DNA from: Cyclobacteriaceae bacterium | GTDB lineage: Bacteria; Bacteroidota; Bacteroidia; Cytophagales; Cyclobacteriaceae | Assembly: GCA_025350305.1 (NCBI GenBank) | Contig: JANXYC010000272.1 | Span: forward strand, 1-45,437 | DNA: 45,437 bases | Direction of reading: 5' to 3' | Shown here: positions 8,466 to 17,197 of the stretch, in pieces | Layout: every line of letters begins with the position of its first letter | How positions within the stretch are numbered: position 1 is the first letter of the stretch | The notes under the pieces: model-generated | What the model saw: the letters and a program-made list of their open reading frames with translations, nothing else | What the model was told of the DNA's origin: nothing | The model's database searches: none | Made by a program: the position numbers and the translations under genes

Positions 8466-10865
8466 ATGAAAAAGAACATCAGCATCAACATCAGCGGCAT
8501 TATTTTCCACATCGAGGAAGACGGGTACGAGACCCTGCGCAAATACCTCGACTCTGTCAATAAATACTTCGCTTCATTCGACGACAATAGCGAAATTCTT
8601 TCTGACATCGAAGGAAGGATTGCCGAAATATTTCTTTCCAAACTCAATGACGGAAAGCAAGTGATCACGGCAGAAGATGTGAGCAACCTCATTGCAACAA
8701 TGGGTAGCGTGAGCGACTTCAAGGCAGCGGAAGAACAGGAGTTCGCTGCCAGCGAACCTGCAGGGAAAACCACAGGGAAAAAGACGACCTCTTCCACTAC
8801 TTCCTCTACTTCAAAACGACTCTTCCGCGATCAGAATCACAAAATTCTTGGTGGTGTTTGCGCCGGGTTTGGTCATTACTTTAACATCGATCCGGTGTGG
8901 CCACGATTACTCTTTGCACTGCTGGTATTGGGCAGCTATGGAAGTGTCCTGATAGTATATATCATTTTATGGATTGTCCTGCCGGTCTCTGCAGAACTTG
9001 AGGAGGAACCTACGGTGAGGAAAATGTATCGTGATCCCGACAAGAAAGTCGTAGGTGGTGTAGCAGCCGGCATCGCTGCGTTCTTTGGTTCAGACACTTC
9101 CCTGATCCGGTTGCTGTTTGTGGTACTGGCTATTTTCGGAGGGGTTGGCGTTGTCGTCTATATTATTATGTGGATCGCTCTTCCTGAAGCAAAAACCATT
9201 ACAGAGAAAATGAGGATGCAAGGCGAAGCTGTCACGTTGTCAAACATTGAATCTACCGTTAAGAAAGGCCTTCATGAAAAAGAAGGAGTAGAAGAAAGCA
9301 CCCTTACTAAAATCATTCTATTCCCCTTCCGTGCCATTGCCGCTATTTTGAATGCGCTCGGCAACGTCTTGGGCCCGTTGCTCCGCGTGATGGTAGATAT
9401 TTTACGAGTAGCCATTGGTCTGGTCATCACACTGACCGGCCTTTCATTGATTTTCTCATTGATTCTTGGCTTCGGAATTTTGATTGGTTTATTCACGGCA
9501 CCTAATTGGCAGCCATTTTCAGATTGGTATATCGCCTCTCCTAACCTGCCGCTCAATGCTATCCGCAACAGCTTCCCCTCCTGGATGGTGATTTTTACCT
9601 TCCTGGTGGCTTTCGTTCCAGCGCTGTTTATGCTATTGATCGGCAACTCGATTATAGCGAAGCGGATTGTTTTTCGGCCCATTGTCGGCTGGGCCCTGTT
9701 TGTGCTTTTCTTCGTCAGTGTAGCGGTTGTTAGCTTCAGCTTGCCCCAAATGATCTATGGGTTCAAAGAAGAGGGTGAGTACAAGGTTGAGCAAGTCTTT
9801 ACCATCAATAGTAAACTACCGGTCTTCCAGATCAATGAAATCGGTTTAGACGACTACGATGTCACATCCATCACGTTGAAAGGTTACGAAGGCAAAGATG
9901 TTCGTTTAATTAAACGTTTCCAATCACAAGGCCCATCCAGAAAAGTAGCGGGTGAAAATGCGAAGATGATCGAGTATAATGTCGTCCAGTCAGATAGCGT
10001 CATCATGTTCGACTCTAACATTACCTTCAAGCAGGATGCCAAGTTCCGCGCCCAACGATTGGATGTGGATGTATATGTTCCCTATAACCAGTCGTTCGTG
10101 GTGGATGCAAATCTTTGGAGAATGATTGACACGCGGGTTGTGGATGTCAGGGATTACAGTCGCTTCTCGCTGAATCAGGAAACCCAGACCTGGAAAATAA
10201 CTGACAAAGGACTTGAATGTGCTTCCTGTCCCGCACTACCAAAGGACCCATCGTTCAGCGCAAATGATCAGTTTGGCTTAAAGGACTTCAATTCAATTGA
10301 CATGAAAGGATTGTTCAACGTAAGAATTGAGAAGGGCGAAACATATGCTGTTGAAGTCACTGGCTCTGAATCAGAACGGAAGCGCTATGATGTGTATGTC
10401 AACGGAGAGACGCTGGTTATCGAGTATGATGACAAACGCAAGTTTTTCTGGAAACGAAATTTATTGAATGATGACAGAATGAAAATCACCATCACGATGC
10501 CGAAACTCCGCGAATTGGATATCACGGGTGCCGGCAAACTTGATTTCAGGGGGTTTGATGAAGATGAAGTGGATATCAAACTCAAAGGTGCGATCGTCGC
10601 CGATGGTGAGCTGAATGCTAACACACTCAACGTTGAATTAACGGGAGCTTCGTTTCTTGATTTGAAAGGCGGCGGAAAATTCATGGAGGCTGATATTATA
10701 GGGGCCTCCGGCCTGCATGCGTATGGATATGAAGTCCGGCATTGCATCGTGGAGGCACGCGGAGTATCCATGGCAAAAGTGAATGTATCCGAAACACTTG
10801 AAATCACAAAAGGAGTCGCCAGCAGTGTGTCACATAGAGGAAGTCCGGAGGTAATTAAGCGTTAA
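8466..10865 (+). CDS. Tandem PspC-domain membrane protein with C-terminal GIN (DUF2807) domain
   Basis: The 799-aa protein starts with a soluble cytoplasmic-type region (residues 1-95, charged, FHIEEDGYETLRKYLDSVNK). Two PspC domains follow, at about 117-178 (RLFRDQNHKILGGVCAGFGH) and 184-246 (KMYRDPDKKVVGGVAAGIAA), each ending in hydrophobic membrane helices. Three or four more transmembrane segments lie at about 280-425. The C-terminal part (about 600-799) is a DUF2807/GIN putative adhesin-head beta-helix (FNSIDMKGLFNVRIEKG, LRELDITGAGKLDFRG). PspC proteins respond to membrane stress together with PspA in proteobacteria; no pspA is visible here. It is co-transcribed with the preceding padR gene. 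Confidence 0.88.
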   Translation: MKKNISINISGIIFHIEEDGYETLRKYLDSVNKYFASFDDNSEILSDIEGRIAEIFLSKLNDGKQVITAEDVSNLIATMGSVSDFKAAEEQEFAASEPAGKTTGKKTTSSTTSSTSKRLFRDQNHKILGGVCAGFGHYFNIDPVWPRLLFALLVLGSYGSVLIVYIILWIVLPVSAELEEEPTVRKMYRDPDKKVVGGVAAGIAAFFGSDTSLIRLLFVVLAIFGGVGVVVYIIMWIALPEAKTITEKMRMQGEAVTLSNIESTVKKGLHEKEGVEESTLTKIILFPFRAIAAILNALGNVLGPLLRVMVDILRVAIGLVITLTGLSLIFSLILGFGILIGLFTAPNWQPFSDWYIASPNLPLNAIRNSFPSWMVIFTFLVAFVPALFMLLIGNSIIAKRIVFRPIVGWALFVLFFVSVAVVSFSLPQMIYGFKEEGEYKVEQVFTINSKLPVFQINEIGLDDYDVTSITLKGYEGKDVRLIKRFQSQGPSRKVAGENAKMIEYNVVQSDSVIMFDSNITFKQDAKFRAQRLDVDVYVPYNQSFVVDANLWRMIDTRVVDVRDYSRFSLNQETQTWKITDKGLECASCPALPKDPSFSANDQFGLKDFNSIDMKGLFNVRIEKGETYAVEVTGSESERKRYDVYVNGETLVIEYDDKRKFFWKRNLLNDDRMKITITMPKLRELDITGAGKLDFRGFDEDEVDIKLKGAIVADGELNANTLNVELTGASFLDLKGGGKFMEADIIGASGLHAYGYEVRHCIVEARGVSMAKVNVSETLEITKGVASSVSHRGSPEVIKR

Positions 10866-10909
10866 CGTGTTAAGGTGGCCAGGAAACTTAAACACCTTAA
10901 CACGTTAAC
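10861..10909 (+). terminator. 17-bp perfect inverted repeat, probable terminator of the padR-pspC operon
   Basis: GTTAACGTGTTAAGGTG at 10861-10877 is an exact reverse complement of 10893-10909, with a 15-nt loop. A short T-rich stretch (ACTTTT) follows. The left arm contains the TAA stop codon of the PspC gene, so coding sequence and terminator overlap. Confidence 0.6.
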
Positions 10910-10938
10910 ACTTTTAAACATTTCATTACCTTCGCTGG

Positions 10939-12069
10939 ATGCAGGATCGTCTCCATTCTCTGGATTTCTTTCGCGGAGCCACGGTGGTGGCCATGATCAC
11001 TGTCAATAATCCAGGAACATGGGATTCCGTCTATGGGCCGTTGCGCCACGCACCCTGGAATGGCTGTACCCCCACCGACCTGATTTTCCCCTTTTTCCTT
11101 TTTATCGTTGGTGTCTCCATTCATTTTGCATATCAAACCAAAAAGAAAGAAGGGCTCACCAAAAAGAATCTTATAAAAATTATTAAGCGCGCCGTAATCA
11201 TTTTTCTGTTCGGATTATTTCTGGCCTGGTTTACGCTTCCACTGGGTCGCATGTTTGATGCCGAGCGATTAGCTACTCTTAGAATCCCTGGTGTGCTCCA
11301 ACGCATTAGCCTTGTCTTTCTATTTTGTTCTCTGATTTATTTCAAGACCAATTGGCTTGGGCAAATCCGTATAGCCACGTTTTTGCTGGTTGCTTATTAT
11401 TTGATGATGGTCCTGCTTCCGGTTCCGGGCTTTGGCCCGGCCAACCTCGAACCCGGCACAAACCTCGCTGCCTGGTCCGACCGGCTTCTGCTGGACGGTC
11501 ACCTTTGGTCGCAATCCAAAACCTGGGATCCGGAGGGTGTATTGAGTACACTGCCTGCGATCGCCACAGGATTGTTGGGTACGTTGACCGGTCAACTTTT
11601 TCATGAAATTAAAAATCCCGCAGAACGGGTTAGCTGGATGTTTTTAATTGGTGGGGTTCTGATTTTGTCCGGTTTGTGTTGGGACATTGCCTTTCCGATC
11701 AATAAAGCGCTATGGACAAGCAGTTATGTACTGTACACTGGGGGATTGGCAATTCAAGGCTTGGCTGCGAGTCACTGGATTATTGACATCCACCATCGCC
11801 AATCATGGATAAAACCTTTTCTTTATTTCGGTATGAATGCCATTTTTGCATTTGTTGCGTCTGGCATACTGGTAAAGATTTTGCTGCGGATGAAAATAAC
11901 TGACGGTACGGGGGATACTGAATCATTATGGAATTATCTGTATCAACATCTATATGCAAGCTGGCTGGAGCCGAAGATAGCCTCATTGCTTTTCGCGTTC
12001 ACGCTTGTCCTGCTTTTCTATATCGTCCTTCGATGGATGTATGGTCGAAAAATCTTTATCAAAGTTTGA
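10939..12069 (+). CDS. Heparan-alpha-glucosaminide N-acetyltransferase-like (NagX/DUF5009) membrane protein
   Basis: The 376-aa integral membrane protein has about ten hydrophobic segments. The N-terminus carries the family signature: RLHSLDFFRGATVVAMITVN, then the conserved GPLRHAPWNGCTPTDLIFPF and FLFIVGVSIHFA. Bacterial relatives of human HGSNAT (YeiB/NagX, DUF1624/DUF5009 type) are thought to acetylate sugars across the membrane using acetyl-CoA; the substrate in this organism is unknown. A TACCTTCG sequence (near-consensus -7) lies only a few bases before the ATG, so a leaderless or nearly leaderless transcript is possible. The gene is separated from the upstream operon by a strong terminator. 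Confidence 0.85.
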   Translation: MQDRLHSLDFFRGATVVAMITVNNPGTWDSVYGPLRHAPWNGCTPTDLIFPFFLFIVGVSIHFAYQTKKKEGLTKKNLIKIIKRAVIIFLFGLFLAWFTLPLGRMFDAERLATLRIPGVLQRISLVFLFCSLIYFKTNWLGQIRIATFLLVAYYLMMVLLPVPGFGPANLEPGTNLAAWSDRLLLDGHLWSQSKTWDPEGVLSTLPAIATGLLGTLTGQLFHEIKNPAERVSWMFLIGGVLILSGLCWDIAFPINKALWTSSYVLYTGGLAIQGLAASHWIIDIHHRQSWIKPFLYFGMNAIFAFVASGILVKILLRMKITDGTGDTESLWNYLYQHLYASWLEPKIASLLFAFTLVLLFYIVLRWMYGRKIFIKV

Positions 12070-12117
12070 GCAATTCAGCGGCAGAATTTTGTAATTTCAC
12101 TTCGATACGATAGGCCT

Positions 12118-12546
12118 ATGAAGTACCCGTTTCTTTTCCTGCTCCTGCTGGGTTCATTTGCTGGTCTTTCACAAAAGCAGGGCTTGCATGGTCAGGTCTT
12201 TTGGGTGTCCGGCAACCAAATGCCAGGTCCAGAAGCCATTCTATCTCCCAATCAGGGTGCCGTTCGAGAGATTTTAATATACGAACTCACCAGTTTCAAA
12301 GATGTTACCCAAGTGGGCCCCTTCTTCCGCGACATCAAGACAAGAATGGTGGCCAGCATTGTTTCTAATCCTGATGGCACATTCAAAGTAAAGCTCCCTC
12401 CGGGGGCTTACTCGGTTTTTACAAAAGAGAAAAACGGCCTCTACGCCAACCTTTTTGACGAAAAGACCAATATCAACCCCGTTACCATTAGGCCCAGCAA
12501 GTATGCCTGGAAGACGATCACAATAGACTACGAGGCAGCGTATTAG
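12118..12546 (+). CDS. Secreted carboxypeptidase-regulatory-like (transthyretin-fold) small protein
   Basis: The 142-aa protein has a signal peptide (MKYPFLFLLLLGSFAGLSQ). The mature part reads as one beta-sandwich of the carboxypeptidase regulatory-like type: GLHGQVFWVSGNQMPGP at the start and NPDGTFKVKLPPGAYSVFTKE in the middle, the classic DG-F-f-lpPG-Y-v pattern. It lacks a TonB plug or any catalytic region and so is a free-standing domain exported to the periplasm or cell surface. It lies 48 bp after the acyltransferase-like gene and may share its transcript. The specific function is unknown. Confidence 0.65.
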   Translation: MKYPFLFLLLLGSFAGLSQKQGLHGQVFWVSGNQMPGPEAILSPNQGAVREILIYELTSFKDVTQVGPFFRDIKTRMVASIVSNPDGTFKVKLPPGAYSVFTKEKNGLYANLFDEKTNINPVTIRPSKYAWKTITIDYEAAY

Positions 12547-12622
12547 CGTCTTTTTTCTATAATTTTTATAAGCCAAGCAACCTCGTTCATCAGGTTTGCA
12601 TCTTATTGGCGAAACACTTTTA

Positions 12623-13198
12623 ATGCAATTCCTGATTTACAGCGCGCGCGAAACAGAACTGATCGATGGTTGCAGGCGAAATGAAAGCACTGCTCAAAAG
12701 GCCTTGTATGAGCACATGGCAGGCAAAATGTTTGCGCTTTGTTGCCGGTATGTCAAGGACCGGATGGAGGCAGAGGACGTCCTCGTAACTTCTTTCACAA
12801 AAGTCTTTGATCGCATCGACCAGTTTGAGGGAAAGGGAAGTTTCGAAGGCTGGGTACGGAGGATCGTCGTGAATGAGGCGCTTTCCTACTTGCGAAAAAA
12901 CAAAAGCATGTACCTGGAGACGGACCTCGCGGCTGCCGACCGCGAGCCTGACCTGAGCAACCTGAATAACCATCTCGAAGCGGAAGATCTTTTGAAGCTG
13001 GTAGCCGGACTGCCGGCAGGCTATAAGATTGTTTTCAACATGTACGCAATTGATGGCTTCTCTCACAAAGAGATCGCCGGGCAACTTGGAATAAGTGAGA
13101 ACACGTCAAAGTCGCAACTCAGTCGCGCACGAACGTATCTGCAAACCCAATTGCTGGAATTGGAAAAAAGTAGTCATCCAAATCAGAAAGAACGATGA
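12623..13198 (+). CDS. ECF-type RNA polymerase sigma factor
   Basis: The protein is about 191 aa from ATG 12623; a TTG at 12596 would add nine residues. Sigma region 2 is visible as QKALYEHMAGKMFALCCRYV, DRMEAEDVLVTSFTKVF and GSFEGWVRRIVVNEAL. Region 4 is LPAGYKIVFNMYAIDGF, then SHKEIAGQLGISENTSKSQL (helix-turn-helix), then SRARTYLQ. Regions 1 and 3 are absent, as in ECF sigmas. The stop overlaps the next gene as ATGA, so the putative membrane anti-sigma protein is translationally coupled. Confidence 0.92.
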   Translation: MQFLIYSARETELIDGCRRNESTAQKALYEHMAGKMFALCCRYVKDRMEAEDVLVTSFTKVFDRIDQFEGKGSFEGWVRRIVVNEALSYLRKNKSMYLETDLAAADREPDLSNLNNHLEAEDLLKLVAGLPAGYKIVFNMYAIDGFSHKEIAGQLGISENTSKSQLSRARTYLQTQLLELEKSSHPNQKER

Positions 13199-13881
13199 GC
13201 AAGCTTGATGAATTCTTTAAAGAAAAACTGACAGACCACTCCATTGAACCCCCGCCACTGGTCTGGAAGAAAGTGGAAGCGGGTCTTTCAAAAAAAAATA
13301 ACGGAGTAATCTGGTTGCGGTGGGCGGCTGTGTTTCTGCTAGGAGCGTTGTTGCTGGGCACACTTTGGATGCAGCAGGAAGATACTTCTGCGCCGATGGC
13401 AAAAGATAAGCTTTCCCAGCCAGAAGGTGAAAAAGAAAATCAACAACCACCTCAGCCAGTCATTGCCGAAAAACAACCGGAAACCAAAGGTGTTGTCATC
13501 AAAAAGAAAACAAAAACAACCAGGACAAGCATACGCGTTATCCCGGCAGGAGTACAGCAGGCGGAGGTAAAAAAAGAAGAGGTTGATCAGGTAACGGAAG
13601 AGCGGTCTATTCAACCGTCCAAAACGAATTCAGTGGCGCAGCAGACTTCAAAAGGAATCATCTTGACTTACACTCTTGATGCGGTTATAACACCCGCTGT
13701 AGAAAAACCTGAGCCGGCTGTAGTAGTTGCTGCCACTGAGAAAAAGGGTAAGTCCCTTAAACGAATGATGGACTTTGCTAAAAATGTAAAAAACAGCGAA
13801 TCGCCGCTGGGTGAGTTACGAATTAAAAAGGGTGAATTATTTGCCCTTGATTTAAAAAAGAAACCAACGAGTAAAAAATAA
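13195..13881 (+). CDS. Single-pass membrane protein, candidate anti-sigma factor
   Basis: The 228-aa product starts in an ATGA overlap with the sigma gene. Residues 1-35 form a short cytoplasmic N-terminus (MSKLDEFFKEKLTDHSIEPP, VWKKVEAGL). One transmembrane helix follows at about 43-60 (WAAVFLLGALLLGTLWM). The rest is a Lys/Glu/Gln-rich, low-complexity periplasmic region. No zinc-binding anti-sigma motif and no FecR domain are visible, so the anti-sigma role rests on topology and gene order. The pattern N-terminal small domain, one TM, disordered region is common for proteins following ECF sigma genes in Bacteroidota. Confidence 0.6.
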   Translation: MSKLDEFFKEKLTDHSIEPPPLVWKKVEAGLSKKNNGVIWLRWAAVFLLGALLLGTLWMQQEDTSAPMAKDKLSQPEGEKENQQPPQPVIAEKQPETKGVVIKKKTKTTRTSIRVIPAGVQQAEVKKEEVDQVTEERSIQPSKTNSVAQQTSKGIILTYTLDAVITPAVEKPEPAVVVAATEKKGKSLKRMMDFAKNVKNSESPLGELRIKKGELFALDLKKKPTSKK

Positions 13882-13886
13882 TAAGT

Positions 13887-14894
13887 ATGAAAGCACAATT
13901 GAAAATAGCAGGAATGATGGTGGTGCTGACCGGACTTTTTGCAACCTCCCATGCGCAGGCTCCTGACTCGGTAGTAATCCGGGTTGGAAAGGAAAGCCGG
14001 GTAATCTTTTTGATCAAAGACAAACGCGACTTGGAAACGATGAAACATTATAACTTCCAGGCTCTGATGGACGATATGGTTCAAAAACTGGAGAAACGTG
14101 ATACGACTACATTGACAACACCTTCACGTGATTACCTGAAAGATTCTGCAGCATCCTCCGCTGCCGTAAAACCTTCTGAAAATTGGGATTGGAAGCGGGA
14201 CCAGAATGACGAGGATGATAACGACAACCGCCATGGCCGGAGATGGAATCACAGAACGCATCATTCGTTCAACATCGACATCGGCATGAATAATTACTTA
14301 CAGAACGGCTCTTTCCCGGATGCAAGCAACCAACTTTATACCGTCAAACCATGGGGATCATGGTATGTGGGTCTGAATTCGGTTTTGCGCACACGGGTTA
14401 CCGGTAAGTTTTTTGTGGAATGGGGTGCTGGCGTCAGCTGGTATAATTTCAAGTTTGATAACGCCAGGGCATTCCTATCAAAAGATAATACCGGTGCTAT
14501 TTTTTCAGAAGATCAACGGAATGTCACCTTTACCAAAAGCAAACTCACCGCCACCTTCGTGAATGCATCCATTGTCCCTGTATTGGACTTTGGCTCACGC
14601 CGCAGCAGGTCCGCGTTTTGGGATGATGATCACTCCAGATCCTTTCGCATCGGACTGGGACCTTATGCTGGCTACCGCATCGATAGCTACACTAAACAAG
14701 TGTACATTGAAAATGGCAGCAAGCATAAACCGCATGAGGGTGACAATTATTACCTGAATAATCTGCGCTATGGACTTCGCCTTCAAGTAGGGTTTCGTGA
14801 TACCGACCTTTTCTTCAACTATGACATGAACGATCTGTTCACAGAAGGTAAGGGTCCCAAACTGCAGGCCTTTAGTTTTGGAATAACTTTATAA
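13887..14894 (+). CDS. Outer-membrane beta-barrel protein of the sigma operon
   Basis: The 335-aa protein has a signal peptide (MKAQLKIAGMMVVLTGLFAT ending in SHAQ). A charged, Asp/His-rich linker (about residues 105-130, DEDDNDNRHGRRWNHRTHH) precedes a beta-rich C-terminal region with alternating aromatic strands (WGSWYVGLNSVLRTRVTG, FFVEWGAGVSWYNFKF, LRYGLRLQVGFR), ending in FSFGITL, typical of an outer-membrane barrel. It starts 5 bp after the preceding gene, so sigma factor, membrane protein and barrel form one operon. It may be the regulatory target or envelope sensor of that sigma factor. The N-terminal DSVVIRVGKESRVIFLIKDK segment occurs in similar Bacteroidota proteins. Confidence 0.7.
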   Translation: MKAQLKIAGMMVVLTGLFATSHAQAPDSVVIRVGKESRVIFLIKDKRDLETMKHYNFQALMDDMVQKLEKRDTTTLTTPSRDYLKDSAASSAAVKPSENWDWKRDQNDEDDNDNRHGRRWNHRTHHSFNIDIGMNNYLQNGSFPDASNQLYTVKPWGSWYVGLNSVLRTRVTGKFFVEWGAGVSWYNFKFDNARAFLSKDNTGAIFSEDQRNVTFTKSKLTATFVNASIVPVLDFGSRRSRSAFWDDDHSRSFRIGLGPYAGYRIDSYTKQVYIENGSKHKPHEGDNYYLNNLRYGLRLQVGFRDTDLFFNYDMNDLFTEGKGPKLQAFSFGITL

Positions 14895-14919
14895 GAAGTA
14901 AACTTGGCGCATGAAAATG

Positions 14920-14949
14920 AGCGGACCTACCGGGCCCGCTTATTTTTTT
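14920..14949 (+). terminator. Rho-independent terminator after the sigma operon
   Basis: AGCGGACC at 14920-14927 can pair with the right arm ending in CCCGCT at 14940 (one mismatch, loop TACC/G), followed directly by TATTTTTTT. It overlaps the last codons of the convergent minus-strand gene. Confidence 0.65.
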
Positions 14950-15436
14950 GATAGAGGTCGCGATTGTTGAGGACCATATCGCGCTCGGCACCCCGAATAT
15001 CCATGCGCCGGCAAAACGAGGAAGGGGAAGGCCACTGAATAACGGCTGCAATTGCAATCAGAATGAACAACCCGGTAAACATTGAATTAGCCGTGAGGTA
15101 AAATCCCACAGATGCGATCAGCCCGCAGGTGCAATACGTGGACAATTTCAGGAAGGTTAATGAATAGAATCCATCCATCTTCATCGCCAGTTCAATCCGT
15201 TTTTTTAAGCTTCTTATACGTACGTTGTACAACCAGTGAACGATCGTTAGGATTATCAAAAAAATAATTACAAGAGCCGATAACAAGAGGATTTCACTTT
15301 GCTGATCCGTTATGGCCTGCTCTTGATTACCCAGGTAGTAATACAAAAAAATAAACACGACCAACGGCAGCAGTAGGAGGATGAAGCCGATAGTCGTAAG
15401 TTTGTAAAAGTATTCTTTGATAGATTGGAATTTCAT
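14927..15436 (-). CDS. Four-helix integral membrane protein, unknown
   Basis: The 169-aa protein has two pairs of hydrophobic helices: TIGFILLLLPLVVFIFLYYY and ILLLSALVIIFLIILTIVHW near the N-terminus, then STYCTCGLIASVGFYLTANS and FTGLFILIAIAAVIQW. A basic loop (RIRSLKKRIELAMKMDGF) lies between the pairs. The C-terminus (SPSSFCRRMDIRGAERDMVL) is polar. No known family is recognised beyond resemblance to small Bacteroidota membrane proteins. It is a single gene, convergent with the sigma operon and divergent from the TetR gene 39 bp away. Confidence 0.65.
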   Translation of the reverse strand: MKFQSIKEYFYKLTTIGFILLLLPLVVFIFLYYYLGNQEQAITDQQSEILLLSALVIIFLIILTIVHWLYNVRIRSLKKRIELAMKMDGFYSLTFLKLSTYCTCGLIASVGFYLTANSMFTGLFILIAIAAVIQWPSPSSFCRRMDIRGAERDMVLNNRDLYQKNKRAR

Positions 15437-15475
15437 CCCGATATTTAATTATTAAAGGTAATAAGTAAAATGTAG

Positions 15476-16060
15476 ATGGAGCCCGTGGTCAACCTAACCC
15501 GAAAAGAACAAGTCATCCGGAAGGCAGCAGAGCTCTTCCGGGAGAAGGGCTACGCTGCGTCTTCCATGCGCGACCTCGCGCAAAAGCTTGGGATTGAAGC
15601 AGCCAGCCTTTATTCCCATATCAAATCAAAAGAAGAAATCCTTCAGAGTCTATGCTTTGACATGGCCACGGAGTTCCGGAAGTCACTCGATGAAGTGGAA
15701 CGTAAAAAAGGTCCCGCCAGCGAAAAACTTCGCCGGGGCATCGTCGGACACATCCAGGTAATGGCCAAGGACCTGACGGCCTCTGCGGTTTTTATGAATG
15801 AGCATCGCCACATGAGCCAACCTTTCCTTCGCGAATTTCTCTTGCTTCGAATCAATTATATCAACCGGTTTAAGGATATCATCGAAGAAGGCATCAACTC
15901 CGGTGATTTTAAAGATTCAATCGACAAGAAACTTGCCGTCATGACACTCTTCTCGTCTCTCAACTGGATGCCCCAGTGGTATGATCCACACAGCAATATT
16001 GTGCCCATCGACCTGGGCCAGAAACTCGCTGACATGCTTGTGAATGGAATGAAGAAGTAA
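15476..16060 (+). CDS. TetR/AcrR family regulator, candidate regulator of the paa operon
   Basis: The 194-aa protein has the TetR DNA-binding domain at the N-terminus: KEQVIRKAAELFREKGYAAS, SMRDLAQKLGIEAASLYSHI (helix-turn-helix) and KSKEEILQSL. The rest is an all-helical ligand-binding domain of usual length. It lies 149 bp upstream of paaA in the same direction, and TetR-type PaaR repressors are known to control paa genes in other bacteria, so control of the epoxidase operon by an aromatic CoA ester is a reasonable inference but not shown here. No obvious TetR palindrome was found in the gap. Confidence 0.85.
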   Translation: MEPVVNLTRKEQVIRKAAELFREKGYAASSMRDLAQKLGIEAASLYSHIKSKEEILQSLCFDMATEFRKSLDEVERKKGPASEKLRRGIVGHIQVMAKDLTASAVFMNEHRHMSQPFLREFLLLRINYINRFKDIIEEGINSGDFKDSIDKKLAVMTLFSSLNWMPQWYDPHSNIVPIDLGQKLADMLVNGMKK

Positions 16061-16178
16061 GTGTTCAATACCAACAGCTTGGATTCCACGAATCATTTCA
16101 CCGATGCTGCTATTCCTGCCTGAACTCCATCCATAGCCAAATTCATCAAATCAAGCACCTTTTCTTCCGGCTCTTTGT

Positions 16179-16186
16179 TACCTTTG
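16179..16186 (+). promoter_or_regulatory. Candidate -7 element of the paa operon
   Basis: TACCTTTG matches TAnnTTTG exactly and lies 23 nt before the paaA ATG, giving a short leader. The matching -33 box is not clear. Confidence 0.45.
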
Positions 16187-16209
16187 CAATCGGTTGAATC
16201 ATTAAAATT

Positions 16210-17196
16210 ATGTACGGAGGCGGAAATACCTTTGAAGGCGTAAAAACCGACAGCGTAGCTAAAGAAGACCTGGTGAAGTTGGCGGAATTTGAGGCACGCA
16301 TTGCACGGGGTGAGAAAATTGAACCTGCCGACTGGATGCCGGAACTCTACCGCAAGCAGCTGATACGCATGATCGAGCAACATGGTCACAGCGAGATTAT
16401 CGGTGCCTTGCCGGAAGGAACATGGATCACCCGGGCGCCTGGTTTTAAGCGGAAAATGGCGCTTATGGCAAAAGTTCAGGATGAAGTCGGTCATGCCCAA
16501 TTGTTGTACAGTGCAGCGGAAACGCTTGGCAAATCGCGTGAGCAAATGATTGATGACCTGATCACTGGCAAGTCCAAGTATTCAAATATTTTTAACTACC
16601 CTACTTTCACCTGGGCTGATTGTTGTTTTATCTCCTGGCTGGTGGATGCCGGCGCAATTGTCAATCAACTGGCCAATGCCAAAGGAAGCTATGGCCCTTA
16701 CTGCCGTGCACTGGAACGAATCTGTGCAGAAGAGTCGTTCCATCTGAAGTACGGCCATCATTGCGTGATCTATCTTGCCGCCGGCACTACAAAACAACGG
16801 CAGATGTTTCAGGAAGCCCTCAACCGATGGTGGCCACCCATGATGCATTTCTTTGGGCCGTCTGACAAAATTTCAACTCACACCGAAGTGCTGATGCGCT
16901 GGAAAGTAAAAATGGGGACGAATGATGAAATGCGAAACCAGTTTCTTGACATGTATGTGCCGAAGATCCGTGAGCTTGGCTTCACGATTCCCGATCCTAA
17001 CCTGAAAAAAAATACCACAACGAATAAGTGGGAATACACGGAGCCCGACTGGGAAGAATTTAAACGTGTTATCAATGGCGGCGGTCCATGCAATAAAGAA
17101 CGGCTGGAGGTGAGAAGGATTGCGGAAGAAAGAGGCAAGTGGGTGCGTGAGGCGCTCAAGTCTTCAACAACTGCTTATGTCACTCCCCTGGCCTGA
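16210..17196 (+). CDS. paaA: 1,2-phenylacetyl-CoA epoxidase, catalytic subunit PaaA
   Basis: The 328-aa protein is the di-iron catalytic subunit that, with the other Paa subunits, epoxidises the ring of phenylacetyl-CoA using oxygen. Ferritin-like iron ligands are visible in the two E-x-x-H motifs, [17 protein letters not shown] and [13 protein letters not shown]. Other family stretches are [40 protein letters not shown] and [14 protein letters not shown]. The length is normal. It is the first gene of the operon, with the stop one base before the paaB ATG. A reductase subunit PaaE needed for activity is not in this window. Confidence 0.95.
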   Translation: MYGGGNTFEGVKTDSVAKEDLVKLAEFEARIARGEKIEPADWMPELYRKQLIRMIEQHGHSEIIGALPEGTWITRAPGFKRKMALMAKVQDEVGHAQLLYSAAETLGKSREQMIDDLITGKSKYSNIFNYPTFTWADCCFISWLVDAGAIVNQLANAKGSYGPYCRALERICAEESFHLKYGHHCVIYLAAGTTKQRQMFQEALNRWWPPMMHFFGPSDKISTHTEVLMRWKVKMGTNDEMRNQFLDMYVPKIRELGFTIPDPNLKKNTTTNKWEYTEPDWEEFKRVINGGGPCNKERLEVRRIAEERGKWVREALKSSTTAYVTPLA

Positions 17197-17197
17197 T

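Noticed and set aside
16093..16545. Minus-strand ORF of 150 codons between the TetR gene and paaA.
   Set aside because: Most of it is antisense to the conserved start of paaA; the protein-like tail (LDLMNLAMDGVQAGIAASVK) is not enough to call a gene.
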